From Lachnospiraceae bacterium (GTDB lineage: Bacteria > Bacillota > Clostridia > Lachnospirales > Lachnospiraceae), in the NCBI GenBank assembly GCA_017612555.1, contig JAGAFR010000077.1:1-32704 (forward strand): a stretch of DNA of 32,704 nucleotides, written 5' to 3'. Position numbers and translations under genes: made by a program. The notes under the pieces are model-generated. The model was given only the letters and a program-made list of their open reading frames with translations, had not been told where the DNA came from and made no database searches. Position 1 is the stretch's first letter. Each line of letters opens with the position of its first letter. Below are positions 31,646-32,704 of the stretch, piece by piece.

Positions 31646-31837
31646 TTAATTCGCCTTTTTTATCGGAGAAACACTGAACATATTAAACTCATTAACAGTT
31701 AGATCATTCATGGTTTTACCGGTCTTCTTCAAATAATCGCGTAGTTTTTTTATATTGTAAGGGAACGGATGGGATCCATACGGATTGCCCTGTACAGATA
31801 CATATAAACCGGTCATATCATCAATATTGTTTTTCAT
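31646..31837 (-). CDS. Small hypothetical protein
   Basis: This gene encodes 63 aa, starting MKNNIDDMTGLYVSVQGNPY and containing a basic helix (YNIKKLRDYLKKTGKTMNDL). I do not recognise it. ATG 31837 is preferred because GGAGG lies 9 nt upstream; an ATG 6 nt earlier is only 3 nt from that site. The start lies inside the 3' end of the broken GNAT-like gene (17-nt overlap), so it was probably translationally coupled to it. No membrane segment or cysteine motif is visible. Confidence 0.55.
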   Translation of the reverse strand: MKNNIDDMTGLYVSVQGNPYGSHPFPYNIKKLRDYLKKTGKTMNDLTVNEFNMFSVSPIKKAN

Positions 31838-32363
31838 AGTCATATTCCTCCACGAGTTTCTTCGCCACATCTTCCCATAAAACTATCGTATAAGCGTAAC
31901 CATTGGAAATCGGAAACTCTTCTGCCCCAAGTTTTTCAATGTAGTGCTGCATGATTCTCTTGTTGGACGGATGCCCCAATATGACGCCATCATAACCATA
32001 TGAAATCGAACAATCCACAGCAATGGCAAATAAATGTGCTCCCACACCAATGTATTTCTTAGGCTTACCGTTAAGCTTTTCCGGATTATTCCACGGTGCC
32101 GCAACCGCCCAACTGAAGATTGCCGTTTCAGCCTCCATGTCATTTTCTATTGCTGCAAGCCCCTATATCTCTCCATCTTCAGTTTTCAAAGCATAAACCT
32201 CATTATGGGCAAGTAGCTTGGCCCAATTCACATACCATTCCTTTGAATTGAACCCTTTCAAATCCTTTGGGTTTTCGATTCTCGACACAAGGGTTCTAAC
32301 TTCTTTTCCTGTCCCCAAGTCAATCAAGCACCGGGTAATGTCATCTATGTCAATATCAAGCAT
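31821..32363 (-). pseudogene. GNAT-like gene interrupted by an in-frame TAG
   Basis: The frame from ATG 32363 (GGGGG 7 nt upstream) runs to TAG at 32163-32165 after ALKTEDGEI. It then continues in the same frame, GLAAIENDMEAETAIFSWAV, to TGA at 31821. Read through, it is one protein of about 180 aa. A GVGAHLFAIAVDCSISYGYD segment and YIEKLGAEE resemble the acetyl-CoA-binding and C-terminal parts of a GNAT acyltransferase. A CAG-to-TAG change would explain the break. The second half has an internal ATG at 32138 but no good ribosome binding site. It is probably inactivated, unless the stop is a sequence error. Confidence 0.6.
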
Positions 32364-32392
32364 TCTTTTTCCCCCTATTTCTGAGCATATTT

Positions 32393-32401
32393 ATTATATC
32401 A
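32393..32401 (-). promoter_or_regulatory. Extended -10 promoter of the broken GNAT-like gene
   Basis: TGATATAAT on the minus strand is an extended -10 about 30 bp upstream of ATG 32363. A matching -35 is weak. Confidence 0.45.
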
Positions 32402-32493
32402 AATTAAATGCTATATGGATACAACGGCTTTATCGCATTCCCGGCTGTACTTTTCCAGTAATCACTCCTGTTACTCTCTCGGTCAGGTGTATG

Positions 32494-32703
32494 TCATGGC
32501 TCATTTCCATTCGCCTCCCCTTTCTGTTTTTTCTCCACTGCTCTGTCGATTGTCTGCCGGTGGATACTATCTATATCAGAAAGAATCCCATCCTTGATGA
32601 TTTTGCCGAGGTTGATAGGTGTATATCCGCAAACATTCGCCGCTAGGTTGATATGCTTGCATCCCTCACGATACGCCTCCATACAATTATGATCGTGTCC
32701 ATG
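32494..32703 (-). CDS. C-terminal end of an unknown protein, cut by the window edge
   Basis: The minus-strand frame is open from the window edge (HGHDHNCMEAYREGCKHINL and onward) to a stop at 32494, giving about 69 codons. It begins with a His-rich turn, then a predicted helical region (INLGKIIKDGILSDIDSIHR) and a basic tail. The internal ATG at 32682 has no ribosome binding site, so the start is probably outside the window. I cannot assign a family. Confidence 0.4.
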   Translation of the reverse strand, partial: HGHDHNCMEAYREGCKHINLAANVCGYTPINLGKIIKDGILSDIDSIHRQTIDRAVEKKQKGEANGNEP

Positions 32704-32704
32704 A

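Noticed and set aside
1-32704. CRISPR arrays, tRNA/rRNA genes, insertion sequences
   Set aside because: I saw no repeated spacer arrays, cloverleaf or rRNA sequence, and no transposase-like frame in the window.

Overview
This window looks like a chromosomal segment of an anaerobic Clostridia member, most likely a rumen or gut Lachnospiraceae (Butyrivibrio-like). That is an inference from moderate GC, strong GGAGG ribosome binding sites, a FeoB-associated Cys-rich membrane peptide, 7TMR-DISM/HD-GYP and multi-domain hybrid kinases, and a NHLP-type RiPP cluster. Most of the window (about 2.9-29.5 kb) is transcribed on the minus strand.

Region 1 (1-2.84 kb): a GH13 alpha-glucan hydrolase, cut by the window edge, is divergent from a LacI-family repressor. 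The intergenic region has two good promoters, two inverted TTACGAAAC operator-like elements and an unusually structured leader ahead of lacI. A decayed heavy-metal-binding domain overlaps the lacI 3' end.

Region 2 (2.9-5.9 kb): a two-gene unit encodes a zinc-ribbon/acidic/membrane protein and a protein with two TIR-like domains plus Sel1 and TPR repeats. The two genes overlap as ATGA.

Region 3 (5.9-16.2 kb): a sensory operon. Its first gene encodes a 7TM receptor with receiver and HD-GYP (c-di-GMP phosphodiesterase) domains, split by one in-frame TAA. It is followed by a stand-alone receiver and three membrane hybrid histidine kinases. One kinase carries a C-terminal DegV (fatty-acid-binding) domain.

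Region 4 (16.3-31.4 kb): a complete NHLP/NHLM ribosomal-peptide cluster. A REC-wHTH regulator and a HExxH putative metalloprotease are on the plus strand. Divergently transcribed are the HlyD-like adaptor, the C39-peptidase ABC exporter, a second NHLM ABC protein, a tandem GNAT, a SPASM radical SAM enzyme, a PoyD-like radical SAM epimerase, three precursors with NHLP leaders and GG sites, and a B12-binding radical SAM C-methyltransferase behind an intra-operon terminator. Both minus-strand promoters carry the same 11-bp-period direct repeat (TTTTGTCCC) exactly 11 bp upstream of the -10. This suggests one activator, probably the cluster's own regulator, co-controls export and precursor genes. 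The model is: precursors are epimerised, crosslinked, methylated and possibly acylated, the leader is removed at GG by the C39 domain (possibly also by the HExxH protein), and the product is exported.

Region 5 (31.3-32.7 kb): a FeoB-associated peptide without feoB, a small unknown gene, a GNAT-like gene broken by an in-frame TAG, and the end of an unknown gene.
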